Assembly: GCA_002307215.1 (NCBI GenBank)
Contig: DBTU01000056.1
Coordinates: 104,644-150,951 of the forward strand
Origin: Lachnoclostridium sp. UBA1308
Lineage (GTDB): Bacteria > Bacillota > Clostridia > Lachnospirales > Lachnospiraceae
Length of the DNA stretch: 46,308 bases
Direction: 5' to 3'
Each line of letters opens with the position of its first letter. Position 1 is the stretch's first letter. Under the pieces are notes generated by a model. It saw only the letters and a list, made by a program, of their open reading frames with translations. It was not told where the DNA came from and did not search any database. This document shows, piece after piece, positions 8,404 to 17,540 of the stretch. Both the position numbers and the translations under genes were made by a program.

Positions 8404-9921
8404 CTATTTAATCAATTCAAAATGGAAATAATCAAAGTCTGTATAGCCACCGATTTCCTTTGTTGCATAATTAAATAATCCTATCCGATACCCCATAAAG
8501 TGATCGAGTAAATACTTCATATGTAAATCACATCCTACTCGGTGCCATGATAAACCATCCTCCGAATAAAAAAACTTAGCTATATCTATATTGTTTTTAA
8601 AGTCAAAAGTGATTTTTAAATATATGTCCTCTTTTTCATATATAGTGGATTCCTCTTCTTTTTCGAAGTACTCACCACCATTCGTACACATAACCACTCT
8701 CTTTATACCGTTACTATCTTTTCGAATACCAACCATACCAAATGTACTTTGTAAAGCTACAAGTCCCGTACAATCCCCAGCCTTCATATTAGCAAAATCA
8801 ATATGGGTGATACCGGTGCATGCCGGTCCCAGTGTCCTCTGAGTCAGGGTATTCCTTGCAAACAATACTCCGTTATTCGTAATGTATCCGGTTGTCAGTC
8901 TAAGGTAACCCGATCTTTTTGTTAAGGACCATAGGGAAGGATCCGGGTTATGGTTCCATTGCCAATTCAGAGCCAATTTATTTTCTTTATCATTAAACTC
9001 ATCATTTATTACCAACGGACCGACGGGCACTTCTTCCAATGAAATTCGAAAATATTCAGGTGCTTTTCCATCAACACCAATCATCGGCCACCCATCTTCC
9101 CAACTTAGCGGTAACATATAAGGAATTCTTCCAACCGCTCCATGATCCTGGAAGAGCATGGCATACCAGTCTCCTTCTTCCGTATCAAAGATGGCCCCTT
9201 GAGCAATGCCATTGTTGAAATATTCCATGTCATCATCAAATATCACTTTTCTCTCATACGGACCAAGTAAATTCTTAGAGCGATAGCATATCTGCCTTCT
9301 TCTGCAGTTACCTGTTGCAGCCCACTCAATAAATATGAGATAATACATTCCATTGATTTTGTATGCGTGTGCGCCTTCACATCGAAGACCAATTCCTTCT
9401 TTAGGCGTATTCAAAATCTCTTTTTGGATACCGTCCTTCTTTATTCCTGACAGATCCTTTTCAAATTCTACGATACTAATATCTCCATTCCCATATATAA
9501 TATATGGAGTATCCCCATCAAAAATAAGCGCCGGATCATGTAAAAGCCGGTCGACAGTAGCGATACATTTCCAGGGACCATGTTCGATATCTTTTGTCCT
9601 ATAGAGATAAAAGCATTTCATATCATTGCTGGAAAATCCTACATAATAATCTTCCTTATGCCTGCGTAGGGTTGCTGCCCAGCTTCCCTTACCATAGATA
9701 CTATGACCATTAAGAAGGTTCTGTGCCTCATTGTCATCTATCGTGTCAAACACATAATTAATGATCTCCCAATTGGCCAAATCCTTTGACCTCATGATTG
9801 GACATCCCGGCATCGTGTGCATGCTGGTGCTGACCATATAGTAATTGTCTTCTACCCTGATTACATCTATATCAGGTACATCCGACCAAATCACAGGATT
9901 ATGAATCATCGTTTTTTTCAT
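8404..9921 (-). CDS. GH43 family glycosidase with C-terminal beta-sandwich
   Basis: A 505-residue cytoplasmic enzyme with no signal peptide. The five-bladed GH43 propeller covers about residues 5-300. The expected acids are Asp17 (base, VPDIDV), Asp129 (LLHDPALIFD) and Glu182 (acid, RCEGAHAYK). Residues 310-500 form a beta-sandwich of the kind found at the end of beta-xylosidases. The opening HNPVIWSDVPDIDVIRV and the phrase MPGCPIMRS mark a GH43 subgroup usually annotated as beta-xylosidase or arabinofuranosidase; the exact specificity is uncertain. I prefer the ATG at 9921: an in-frame ATG at 9933 sits only one base from AAGGAGG, whereas 9921 is 13 bases away, so either could be used. It shares an operon with the GH43 upstream (67-base gap) and the kinase downstream. 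Confidence 0.88.
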   Translation of the reverse strand: MKKTMIHNPVIWSDVPDIDVIRVEDNYYMVSTSMHTMPGCPIMRSKDLANWEIINYVFDTIDDNEAQNLLNGHSIYGKGSWAATLRRHKEDYYVGFSSNDMKCFYLYRTKDIEHGPWKCIATVDRLLHDPALIFDGDTPYIIYGNGDISIVEFEKDLSGIKKDGIQKEILNTPKEGIGLRCEGAHAYKINGMYYLIFIEWAATGNCRRRQICYRSKNLLGPYERKVIFDDDMEYFNNGIAQGAIFDTEEGDWYAMLFQDHGAVGRIPYMLPLSWEDGWPMIGVDGKAPEYFRISLEEVPVGPLVINDEFNDKENKLALNWQWNHNPDPSLWSLTKRSGYLRLTTGYITNNGVLFARNTLTQRTLGPACTGITHIDFANMKAGDCTGLVALQSTFGMVGIRKDSNGIKRVVMCTNGGEYFEKEEESTIYEKEDIYLKITFDFKNNIDIAKFFYSEDGLSWHRVGCDLHMKYLLDHFMGYRIGLFNYATKEIGGYTDFDYFHFELIK

Positions 9922-9988
9922 ATGATCTATCATGCCTCCTTTTAATAAGTTAGAGCCAATCTTCTTTCATTATAACCATATTAACTTC

Positions 9989-11560
9989 TTATTGAAATGG
10001 CATATAAATGGATAAATCATTAACATTTACATGATTTTCAGATAACTTTCCATTAGAAGTTGCATATACTCCGATTGTGTTTCCAACAAATCCGCCTGCA
10101 ACCTCTGTACTCATTTCATGGATATCAACATTGTTAAGCACCGGAATTTCCTGATTTTCAATGAAAGCACAGAAATCAGCTTGTTGTCCGTGTCCTTTTA
10201 TTCTCAATGTTATTCTAGTGGTCGCGTCTACTTTTTTCTGACTATGTTCCACTTCAGAAAGAATATTGTCTTTGCCTCTCAGGCATTTAACCAACTGAAT
10301 CACTAACGCATCCGCTGTCTCTTCTGCTTTCTTTACACGAAGCAGTATATGATATTCGTTACTTTGTAATATGACAAGTCCGGTTTCTTCCGAAACCGAC
10401 GGATTATACACCGTTATATCCAGTACAGCTTCATAATTATAATCCAATTGTCTGAGGCCCAGATATGCGGGACTGCCTAAATCCTTCATTGTTAACGGAA
10501 GATATTTTAGCTTTAATATACCCTGTGTAGTATCATAAAAGCTTCTGTCTGCATTTCGAAGCATTACTACATCATAGGACTTTTCGCTAAACTCTTTTAA
10601 AGTCTGTACTCTTTTTTGTGTCGATTTTTGATTCTCAAAAGGTAATTCCACGACATCTTCTAATTTACCGATTCCGGGATTTACGACAGGCCATTCATCC
10701 TCCCATGTAACCTTTGCTAGGAAGGTTTCACGTCCCATTCCGCTGTAGCCCTCACATTTTCTACTCGCCAGCATAACCATATACCAATTTCCTTGGTTAT
10801 CATCCACCAAATCGCCATGTCCCACAAAGATAATCGGATAATCTTTACCTAAATGTCTGTGAGTTAAAATCGGATTATTCGGATTGTTTTCGAAGGGTCC
10901 GAATACATTTTTACTTCTTGCGACAGTAACCGCATGATTAGGTCCGGTACCACCTTCAGCTATCATCAGATAATAATATTCTCCGATATGATAAAGATGC
11001 GGTCCCTCCGGCCAAATTACATCCTTAAGTGCGCCCTTCCAGACTGCAGGTTTCTCTCCGATCAGTTTCATGGTTAATAAATCAAGCTTTTGTACCCAAA
11101 TCTCCCAGTCGCCATTGTATCTGACTCCTTCGGGATTAGGTCTTGTCCCCACATAATAACAGGTGCCATCCTCATCAAAAAATAAACTCGGATCAATGCC
11201 TGGTGCGTTTTCTCCCAAGATATAAGGCTCCGACCACGGTCCTGCGGGATTATCCGCTGTCACGATAAAATTGCCACCGCCGGTCACATTCGTGGTAATC
11301 ATATAATAAGTTCCGTTACAATACCTTATTGTTGGAGCAAAGATTCCTGCAGAATGGCCGCATCCTCCCAGTGGTATCTGTGATTCCCTGTCTAAAACAT
11401 TACCGATTTGCTTCCAATCGGCAAGATTTTTGCTATGCCAGATGGGTACTCCCGGGAAGTATGAAAAACTTGAGTTTACAAGGTAAAAATCTTCTCCGAC
11501 TCTGCAAATGGATGGATCCGGATAAAAACCTGATAATATTGGATTTGTTGCCTGTATCAT
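9989..11560 (-). CDS. xynB: Beta-xylosidase, GH43 subfamily 11 type
   Basis: A 523-residue enzyme resembling the SXA/XynB beta-xylosidases that cut xylose from the non-reducing end of xylo-oligosaccharides. The catalytic triad is plain and at the family's usual positions: Asp15 (FYPDPSI), Asp123 (PGIDPSLFFD) and Glu185 (WPEGPHLY). Residues 4-310 form the five-bladed propeller; residues 330-520 form the C-terminal beta-sandwich that closes the active-site pocket. There is no signal peptide, so it acts in the cytoplasm. AAGGAA precedes the ATG. It is 68 bases after the GH3 gene and 67 before the next GH43 gene, all in one leftward operon. Some relatives also have arabinofuranosidase activity. 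Confidence 0.93.
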   Translation of the reverse strand: MIQATNPILSGFYPDPSICRVGEDFYLVNSSFSYFPGVPIWHSKNLADWKQIGNVLDRESQIPLGGCGHSAGIFAPTIRYCNGTYYMITTNVTGGGNFIVTADNPAGPWSEPYILGENAPGIDPSLFFDEDGTCYYVGTRPNPEGVRYNGDWEIWVQKLDLLTMKLIGEKPAVWKGALKDVIWPEGPHLYHIGEYYYLMIAEGGTGPNHAVTVARSKNVFGPFENNPNNPILTHRHLGKDYPIIFVGHGDLVDDNQGNWYMVMLASRKCEGYSGMGRETFLAKVTWEDEWPVVNPGIGKLEDVVELPFENQKSTQKRVQTLKEFSEKSYDVVMLRNADRSFYDTTQGILKLKYLPLTMKDLGSPAYLGLRQLDYNYEAVLDITVYNPSVSEETGLVILQSNEYHILLRVKKAEETADALVIQLVKCLRGKDNILSEVEHSQKKVDATTRITLRIKGHGQQADFCAFIENQEIPVLNNVDIHEMSTEVAGGFVGNTIGVYATSNGKLSENHVNVNDLSIYMPFQ

Positions 11561-11628
11561 TGTATGTTCCTTTCTGAATATTGTATCAATTATATTTTAC
11601 ATACAGAAAATCGCATGTTCTGTACCGG

Positions 11629-13788
11629 TTATATAATCTCTGATTTTTTAGTTGCTGTTACCTTAAGTTTACATGGCTCTTTGCCTGTTAAAATAATACT
11701 TCTTATATCCGGCTGTGAGTCTCCCACATAAATAGTATAGCTGCCCGGCTCTATTACTTTGTTTCCCTCTGCATCGCACAGACTAAAGGCCTTCTGAGGA
11801 AGATGAAGATTAATTATTTTCTCTTCTCCTGCCGATAATTCCACTTTAGTAAATGCTTTCAACTGAGGATTCGGTGAGTCTGGCTTATCTGCTTTCACAT
11901 AAATCTGTATTGTATCTCTGGCCTTCTTACTGCCTGTATTGGTAATACGAAGCTGAATTTCAATTCCATTCTCAGAGATTGTATCCGTATCCGCTTTCAC
12001 CTCATCAATGTTAAACTCTGTATAGGATAAGCCATATCCAAACGGATATAATGCTTCCTTCTTCATATAACGATAAGTACGATCTTTCATTGCATATTCC
12101 GTAAAGGGCGGAAGTTCTTCTGTGGAACGGTAGAATGTGATGGGAAGCTTACCCTCCGGTGAAAATTCACCGAATATGGCCTCCGCAATGGCTCTTCCAC
12201 CCTGTCCGCCGGGATACCATCCCTCTATGATAGCCGGAATATGTTCCTGCGCCCAGTTGATTGCCAGTGCACTTCCCGACAATACGACTAATACAACCGG
12301 CTTACCACTGTCACATATTATCTTCAATACTTCTTCCTGTAAGCCCGGAAGGTCTATGTTTGGCTTGTCACCGCTTGCATATTGATTACCTTGATCCCCT
12401 TCTTCACCTTCCAGTCCGGAGTCAAGACCCAAGCAGGCAATAACAACATCGCTGAGCTCACACACCGCCTTTACTTCCGATAAACGGTCATTTGCTTCCG
12501 CAAGTCCTTCCACTTTATCTTTATATAAGTGACATCCCTCGGAATAATGTACCCGCACATCTTCTCCCAGATAATCCTGTAATCCTTCACTTATCGTAAC
12601 ATATCTGGAGGAAGTCCCTTCATAATTACCCACCAAAGCTCTCCGATTATTCGCATTAGGTCCGATTACACCGATACTCTTAATCTTATCCTTATTCAGC
12701 GGAAGTAAATGGTTTTCATTTTTCAGAAGAACTAAGGTTTTCCTTGCTGCATCGAGATTCTTATTAATCATATCCTGTGAATCTACTACTTCATAGGAAA
12801 TCGAATGATACGGCACCTTCTCAGGCTCATCAAACAAACCGAGCTTCATACGGGTTGTAAACAGCCTCTCGACCGCTTTGCTTACCTGTTTCTCTGTCAC
12901 CAGGCCTTGATTAACAACCTCTTTTAGATATAAAAATATATTACCGCAATTGATATCACAGCCCATATTTACTGCTAAAGCTACCGATTCTAAGGGGCCT
13001 TCCGTGACATGATGACCCTCATGGAAATCCTTAACAGCCCAACAATCAGAAACAACATGCCCGTCAAAACCCCAAGTATCCCGTAATATATCCTTCAGTA
13101 ACAGTCTGCTTCCACAACAAGGTTCACCATTCGTTCTGTTATATGCACCCATAACTGTCTCTACCTTTGCCTCTTTTACACAAGCCTCAAAAGCAGGTAA
13201 ATATGTCTCATAAAGATCCTGCGGCGATACCACCGCATCGAAGCCGTGGCGAAGATCCTCCGGTCCCGAGTGAACCGCAAAATGCTTCGCACATGCCGCA
13301 ACCTTCAAATAATTCTCGTCATGTCCCTGTAGTCCGTTTATAAATCTCACCGCAAGTGTTGAAGTAAGGCAAGGGTCTTCTCCATAGGTCTCATGGCCTC
13401 TTCCCCATCTGGGATCTCTGAAAATATTGACGTTAGGAGCCCAAAAGGTTAATCCTTTATAGATGTCCGTATCGCTAAACTGTTGCTGAATATTAAATTT
13501 TGCTCTGGCTTCTGTTGAAATAGCATCTGCCACACACTCCAATAAATCTTCATCAAAAGAAGCTGCCAGACCGATTGCTTGCGGAAAAACGGTAGCCACA
13601 CCGGCCCTTGCTACTCCATGAAGCCCTTCATTCCACCAATTGTATGACTTGATATCTAATCTTTTTATTGCCGGAGCCTTATGCAACATCTGAAGACATT
13701 TTTCCTCTGTCGTCATTTTGCCGACTAATTCAACGGCTCTGGCCTTATACTCATCAATTTTCTTTTTATTATGAACTAATTCCTTCAT
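11629..13788 (-). CDS. GH3 beta-glycosidase, probably exo-beta-xylosidase
   Basis: A 719-residue GH3 enzyme. The TIM-like domain contains APNVNIFRDPRWGRGHETYGED (about residues 117-138), KHF at 168-170 and the nucleophile Asp248 in GHVVSDCWAVKDF. An alpha/beta sandwich domain follows to about residue 620, then a C-terminal fibronectin-III-like domain. The SDC motif and the RDPRWGRG segment resemble bacterial and plant xylosidases more than the common SDW beta-glucosidases, and the neighbours support xylosidase. There is no signal peptide. The ATG at 13788 has AGGAG five bases upstream; the ATG 13 codons further up lacks a site. It is the first gene of the GH3-GH43-GH43-YesM-YesN operon, whose promoter carries an AraC-type double operator. 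Confidence 0.9.
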   Translation of the reverse strand: MKELVHNKKKIDEYKARAVELVGKMTTEEKCLQMLHKAPAIKRLDIKSYNWWNEGLHGVARAGVATVFPQAIGLAASFDEDLLECVADAISTEARAKFNIQQQFSDTDIYKGLTFWAPNVNIFRDPRWGRGHETYGEDPCLTSTLAVRFINGLQGHDENYLKVAACAKHFAVHSGPEDLRHGFDAVVSPQDLYETYLPAFEACVKEAKVETVMGAYNRTNGEPCCGSRLLLKDILRDTWGFDGHVVSDCWAVKDFHEGHHVTEGPLESVALAVNMGCDINCGNIFLYLKEVVNQGLVTEKQVSKAVERLFTTRMKLGLFDEPEKVPYHSISYEVVDSQDMINKNLDAARKTLVLLKNENHLLPLNKDKIKSIGVIGPNANNRRALVGNYEGTSSRYVTISEGLQDYLGEDVRVHYSEGCHLYKDKVEGLAEANDRLSEVKAVCELSDVVIACLGLDSGLEGEEGDQGNQYASGDKPNIDLPGLQEEVLKIICDSGKPVVLVVLSGSALAINWAQEHIPAIIEGWYPGGQGGRAIAEAIFGEFSPEGKLPITFYRSTEELPPFTEYAMKDRTYRYMKKEALYPFGYGLSYTEFNIDEVKADTDTISENGIEIQLRITNTGSKKARDTIQIYVKADKPDSPNPQLKAFTKVELSAGEEKIINLHLPQKAFSLCDAEGNKVIEPGSYTIYVGDSQPDIRSIILTGKEPCKLKVTATKKSEII

Positions 13789-13878
13789 TGCTTCTCCTAA
13801 CCGGATATTCTGAAACCATTCCACCATGTATCATTGTTATTCTATTCATTATTACTAAAAAACTTATGTTTCATGCTA

Positions 13879-13947
13879 AATATAACACATATATTCACCA
13901 ACATCTTCTTGTGTATTGCTATTCACTGTGCATATATTGCTGTTTCG
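13879..13947 (-). promoter_or_regulatory. GH3 operon promoter with AraC-type double operator
   Basis: The -10 TATATT is at 13879-13884. The -35 position (AAGATG, 13902-13907) is poor. TATTGCT on the plus strand occurs at 13914-13920 and again exactly 21 bp on, at 13935-13941. The plus-strand block CATCTTCTTGTGTATTGC (13902-13919) matches 16 of 18 bases at the GH95 promoter (17385-17402), with the -10 the same distance away. The adjacent divergent AraC gene is the likely binder. Confidence 0.7.
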
Positions 13948-14060
13948 TTTATTGTCTAAACAAATATTAAAGTTTACTTTTTTTTTGTTGCATTATATAA
14001 TAATATCATATCAATTATCTTTTGTGATATTCCATTGTAAAACCCGAACTGGAGAAAACT

Positions 14061-14954
14061 ATGATTGAAAATTTGAATGGAACAAGAGAAAGGGTAATTC
14101 ACCCGGACAACTTACGAATGCGTTTTTATATCAATGAAGATGCAGAAGATTATCCGATCCACTGGCACACGGATAATGAAATAATTATGCCTGTCGAAAA
14201 TATATATACTGTTATCATAGATCGTACTACCTATGTATTAAATCCCGGAGATATCATGATTATTCCGTCCGGTGAAATTCACGAGCTTATTGCACCTCCT
14301 ACCGGTAAACGTATCATCACGCTATTTGACAACTCCATCTTTAATGATTTGTACGGAATTGATTCCATAAAAAATTATTTTTATCCTTGTACTATCATAC
14401 GAGCAGAACAATCCGTCCCATATCACCAACAACTTGTCACTATATTAGAACAAATAGCTGATGAATATTCCAAGCACAATTTACTATACGAAGCATCCAT
14501 CTACTCACTTTTCATAAATTTTTTTGTAATTGCAGGAAGGAACTGTATTAAAGAAGAAAAATCTTTTCCCTCCATTAAAAGCAATAAGCAACATACCTAC
14601 ATTGAAAAGGTTCATTCTATATGCAAATACATCGATACACACTGTACAGAAGATATATCGCTAGATGCACTTGCTGCTCTTGCCGGCTTCAGTAAATATC
14701 ATTTTTCCAGGCTTTTTCACGAGTTTTCAGGTATGTCCATTTATGACTATCTTATGAGACGTCGTATTATATATGCCGAATCATTATTATGTGATCCTAA
14801 TTTATCGATTATTGAGATTGCAATGCAGAGCGGATTTAATAGTATGTCCTCATTTAACCGTAATTTCCGCAAGATTAAAAAATGTACCCCCAAGGAATAT
14901 CGTCAGCTGTATCGGACTCAAATGTATCATGATCCTTCGCAGTCTCAGTTGTAA
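14061..14954 (+). CDS. AraC family regulator of the GH3 and GH95 promoters
   Basis: A 297-residue regulator. The N-terminal half is a cupin-like sensor (IHWHTDNEIIMPV; later LNPGDIMIIPSGEIHE) that probably binds a sugar ligand. The C-terminal 100 residues hold two helix-turn-helices (LAALAGFSKYHFSRLFHEF and IIEIAMQSGFNSMSSFNRNF). The ATG follows GGAGAAAACT. It is divergent from the GH3 operon and convergent with the GH95 gene. Both of those promoters carry the same 21-bp-phased direct repeat, so this protein probably activates both when xylan-derived sugars are present. A candidate -10 (TATAAT) for its own gene lies near 13998. Family certain; target inferred from the shared operators. Confidence 0.92.
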   Translation: MIENLNGTRERVIHPDNLRMRFYINEDAEDYPIHWHTDNEIIMPVENIYTVIIDRTTYVLNPGDIMIIPSGEIHELIAPPTGKRIITLFDNSIFNDLYGIDSIKNYFYPCTIIRAEQSVPYHQQLVTILEQIADEYSKHNLLYEASIYSLFINFFVIAGRNCIKEEKSFPSIKSNKQHTYIEKVHSICKYIDTHCTEDISLDALAALAGFSKYHFSRLFHEFSGMSIYDYLMRRRIIYAESLLCDPNLSIIEIAMQSGFNSMSSFNRNFRKIKKCTPKEYRQLYRTQMYHDPSQSQL

Positions 14955-14965
14955 GTGAAAAGAAT

Positions 14966-15012
14966 TCAGGGATGTCGGAACAATAATATATCTATGTTAC
15001 CAGCAGCCCTGA
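14966..15012. terminator. Weak terminator between convergent AraC and GH95 genes
   Basis: TCAGGG (14966-14971) pairs with CCCTGA (15007-15012), with partial pairing inside (GGAACA with TGTTACC). A T6 run follows on the plus strand. The internal loops make it weak. Confidence 0.35.
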
Positions 15013-15043
15013 CGTATTTTTTCCCTGTATCGCTTATCATAAT

Positions 15044-17251
15044 TTATATAGTAATTTCTTCTCCCGCTGCTAAGGATATCTTTGTTGCTCCTCCCTTGTA
15101 GAAAACTTCTGATTCAATCGCTTGCTTTGCTCGAATACTGCATTTTGTCAATTGTCCGCTCCGCCACTCCAAATCGATTTCAGCTCCACCGCGTACACAA
15201 AGTCCACGTATAGATCCATCTGCCCATGCCTTAGGAAGGGCCGGAAGCAGTATAATTCTGTCCATTGTGCTTTGAACCAGCATCTCGGCAATACCTGCTG
15301 TAGCACCAAAGTTTCCGTCTATCTGAAACGGAGGATGATTATCAAACATGTTCAGTAAAGTGGATTTTGCAAATAACTGCTCCAGATTCGCGTATGCCGC
15401 TTCTCCATCCCACAGTCTTGCGTACATATTTATGATCCATGCACGGCTCCAGCCTGTATGTCCTCCGCCATTTGCTAATCTGCGCTCTAGTGTCACCCTA
15501 GCCGCCTTTGCTAGCTCCGGTGTACCATCCATCGTTATCTGAGCCGATGGATGAAGACCATATAAATGGGATATATGTCTGTGTCCCGGTTCAATTTCAT
15601 CATAATCCTGTGCCCACTCCATGATATTGCCATGCTTTCCAATCTGAGTTGGAACAAGCTTTTCCATTGCCTCTTTTATCTGTAAGTTCAACTCATCCTG
15701 TACACCTAGTATTTTTGCTGCTTTCAAGCATTGACTGAATAAATCCGTTAATATCTGATTGTCCATGGTAGCTCCAACTGTAGCAGAACCATGTTCACCA
15801 CTCGGAAGAATATACGTGTTTTCCGGCGATACCGTGGGACATGTTTTCAGATATCCATCATCTTCTATCAGAAAATCAAGGAAGAATAACGCTGCCTCCC
15901 TCATAATCGGAAATGCCTTCTCTAAAAATTTCTGGTCTTTCGTAAATTCATAATGCATCCATTGATGCGTACAAAGCCATGCTGCTCCCATCACCCAATA
16001 AGATGACGGAATCCAAATATCCTGAACTGCTGTATCACCCCATAAATCGGTATTATGATGGGCAACGAAGCCTCTGCACCCATACATTTTCTTAGCTGTT
16101 ATCCTTCCGTTCGGAACCATTCTTTCGATTAAATCAAATAATGGCATATGACATTCGGAGAGGTTACAACTTTCCGCAAGCCAGTAATTCATCTGAGCAT
16201 TAATATTAATCGTATATTTTGAATCCCAAGCCGGATTCATATCCTTATTCCAAATGCCCTGCAGATTAGCCGGCAAGGTTCCTTCTCTGCTACATGATAT
16301 CAGAAGGTAACGACCAAAATCATAGTATAATTTTGCAATACCCTTATCGACTTCCCCATTTTGGGCTTTTAGCAGACGTACATCCGTGGAAATCGTATCA
16401 TATACCTCAGCGCCCTCCAATTCAAACGATACTCTGTCGTAGAGTCTTTTATAGTCTTTGATGTGCCTGCTTTTTAATTCCTCATAGGTATAAGCTGACG
16501 CATCTGATATAATCCTTTCCAGCTGTAGCTTCACATTTTCAAATCGAAAGGTTGTTCCTGCTGTAAATAGTAAAGTTACGGCATCCGCATTGTTTATAAT
16601 AATATGTTCTCCGATAACCTCGCAGTTTCCGCCTTCGGCAGAAGCCTTCAGCATCATGGCAAAATCAAGTCCACCCTTTCCAAGACCCCCGTCAAGCATT
16701 ATTGTATCACCTGATACCCTAACCACTTGATCATAATACCGTTCCCGCTCAAGCATCGCAGAAAAAGATATTTTTTCATTTCCGTTAGCCGTAAGACGTA
16801 TTACCATTACGTCATCAACAGTAGATACGAAGGTTTCTCTTTCATACCTGTCTTTTCCAACCTCAACCTTCATTCTGTGAATTGCATCATCAAGGGATAA
16901 GCTTCTTTTATATCCTTCTTCTTCACCATCCATTCCATTGAATCTGATCTGTAAGTCTCCAAGGGACTGGTATGGTCTCTGGCTCTGTGGCGTTCCTGAT
17001 AATGCATATGTCATAAGACGCTCCGCTTCCTGGATGTGTCCGTTTAATATCAATTCTCTTATTCTAGGTAGATTCTTTAATGCATCCGGATTGTTACGGT
17101 CAATAAAACGGCCATACCATACACTATCCTCGTTTAGCTGAATATGTTCGGTTTTCACAGAACCAAATATCATCGCGCCCATACGACCATTCCCAAGAGG
17201 TAATGCCTCCTCCCATATAGTAGCCGGTTTTTTATACCACAATTTACTCAT
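15044..17251 (-). CDS. GH95 family alpha-L-fucosidase or alpha-L-galactosidase
   Basis: A 735-residue GH95 enzyme of usual bacterial length. The N-terminal beta domain opens with WEEALPLGNGRMGAMIFG. The (alpha/alpha)6 barrel carries the family motifs: YTININAQMNYW (Asn349 and Asn351, which help activate water), SPEN (Glu477, proton donor position), GHRHISHLYGLHP and PPFQIDGNFGATAG (Asp645). There is no signal peptide, so it acts inside the cell. GH95 removes terminal alpha-L-fucose or alpha-L-galactose; in a xylan locus, L-galactose caps on cereal arabinoxylan are a good candidate, fucose on xyloglucan the alternative. Its promoter shares an operator with the GH3 operon. GGAG precedes the ATG. 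Confidence 0.92.
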   Translation of the reverse strand: MSKLWYKKPATIWEEALPLGNGRMGAMIFGSVKTEHIQLNEDSVWYGRFIDRNNPDALKNLPRIRELILNGHIQEAERLMTYALSGTPQSQRPYQSLGDLQIRFNGMDGEEEGYKRSLSLDDAIHRMKVEVGKDRYERETFVSTVDDVMVIRLTANGNEKISFSAMLERERYYDQVVRVSGDTIMLDGGLGKGGLDFAMMLKASAEGGNCEVIGEHIIINNADAVTLLFTAGTTFRFENVKLQLERIISDASAYTYEELKSRHIKDYKRLYDRVSFELEGAEVYDTISTDVRLLKAQNGEVDKGIAKLYYDFGRYLLISCSREGTLPANLQGIWNKDMNPAWDSKYTININAQMNYWLAESCNLSECHMPLFDLIERMVPNGRITAKKMYGCRGFVAHHNTDLWGDTAVQDIWIPSSYWVMGAAWLCTHQWMHYEFTKDQKFLEKAFPIMREAALFFLDFLIEDDGYLKTCPTVSPENTYILPSGEHGSATVGATMDNQILTDLFSQCLKAAKILGVQDELNLQIKEAMEKLVPTQIGKHGNIMEWAQDYDEIEPGHRHISHLYGLHPSAQITMDGTPELAKAARVTLERRLANGGGHTGWSRAWIINMYARLWDGEAAYANLEQLFAKSTLLNMFDNHPPFQIDGNFGATAGIAEMLVQSTMDRIILLPALPKAWADGSIRGLCVRGGAEIDLEWRSGQLTKCSIRAKQAIESEVFYKGGATKISLAAGEEITI

Positions 17252-17361
17252 AAAATATATTCTCCTTTGTTGTTATTATTATATTATGTTTCGAAGACCG
17301 GAATACAAGTCCTTCTTCTTTCATTTTCACTTAATAATGACTCCCTAATTTCCACCAATTT

Positions 17362-17430
17362 ATTATACCATACATTCGCTCTTTCATCCTCTTGCGTATT
17401 GCGGTTTATTATTCAAATATTGCTCTTGTT
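17362..17430 (-). promoter_or_regulatory. GH95 promoter with AraC-type double operator
   Basis: The -10 TATAAT is at 17362-17367 and the -35 position is poor (AGGATG, 17385-17390). TATTGCG (17397-17403) and TATTGCT (17418-17424), read on the plus strand, are 21 bp apart. Repeat-to-minus-10 spacing is identical to that at the GH3 promoter (13879-13947). Confidence 0.7.
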
Positions 17431-17436
17431 CCACAA

Positions 17437-17467
17437 AAATGGAGCTGTATATGTGACAGCTCCATTT
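17437..17467 (-). terminator. Terminator after the chemoreceptor gene
   Basis: A perfect 12-bp stem (AAATGGAGCTGT 17437-17448 with 17456-17467) has a seven-base loop and TTTTTG on its minus-strand side. It lies about 75 bases past the chemoreceptor stop. Confidence 0.75.
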
Positions 17468-17540
17468 GATAAATATTGTATAATCATCATACTGTGGCCA
17501 ACCCTACACTTTGTGTGTAAAGATTGTTTCAACAATTAAC

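Noticed and set aside
8404..11560. Tandem duplication of the two adjacent GH43 genes
   Set aside because: They share the fold but differ in opening motifs and residue patterns, so they belong to different subgroups and are not a recent duplication.
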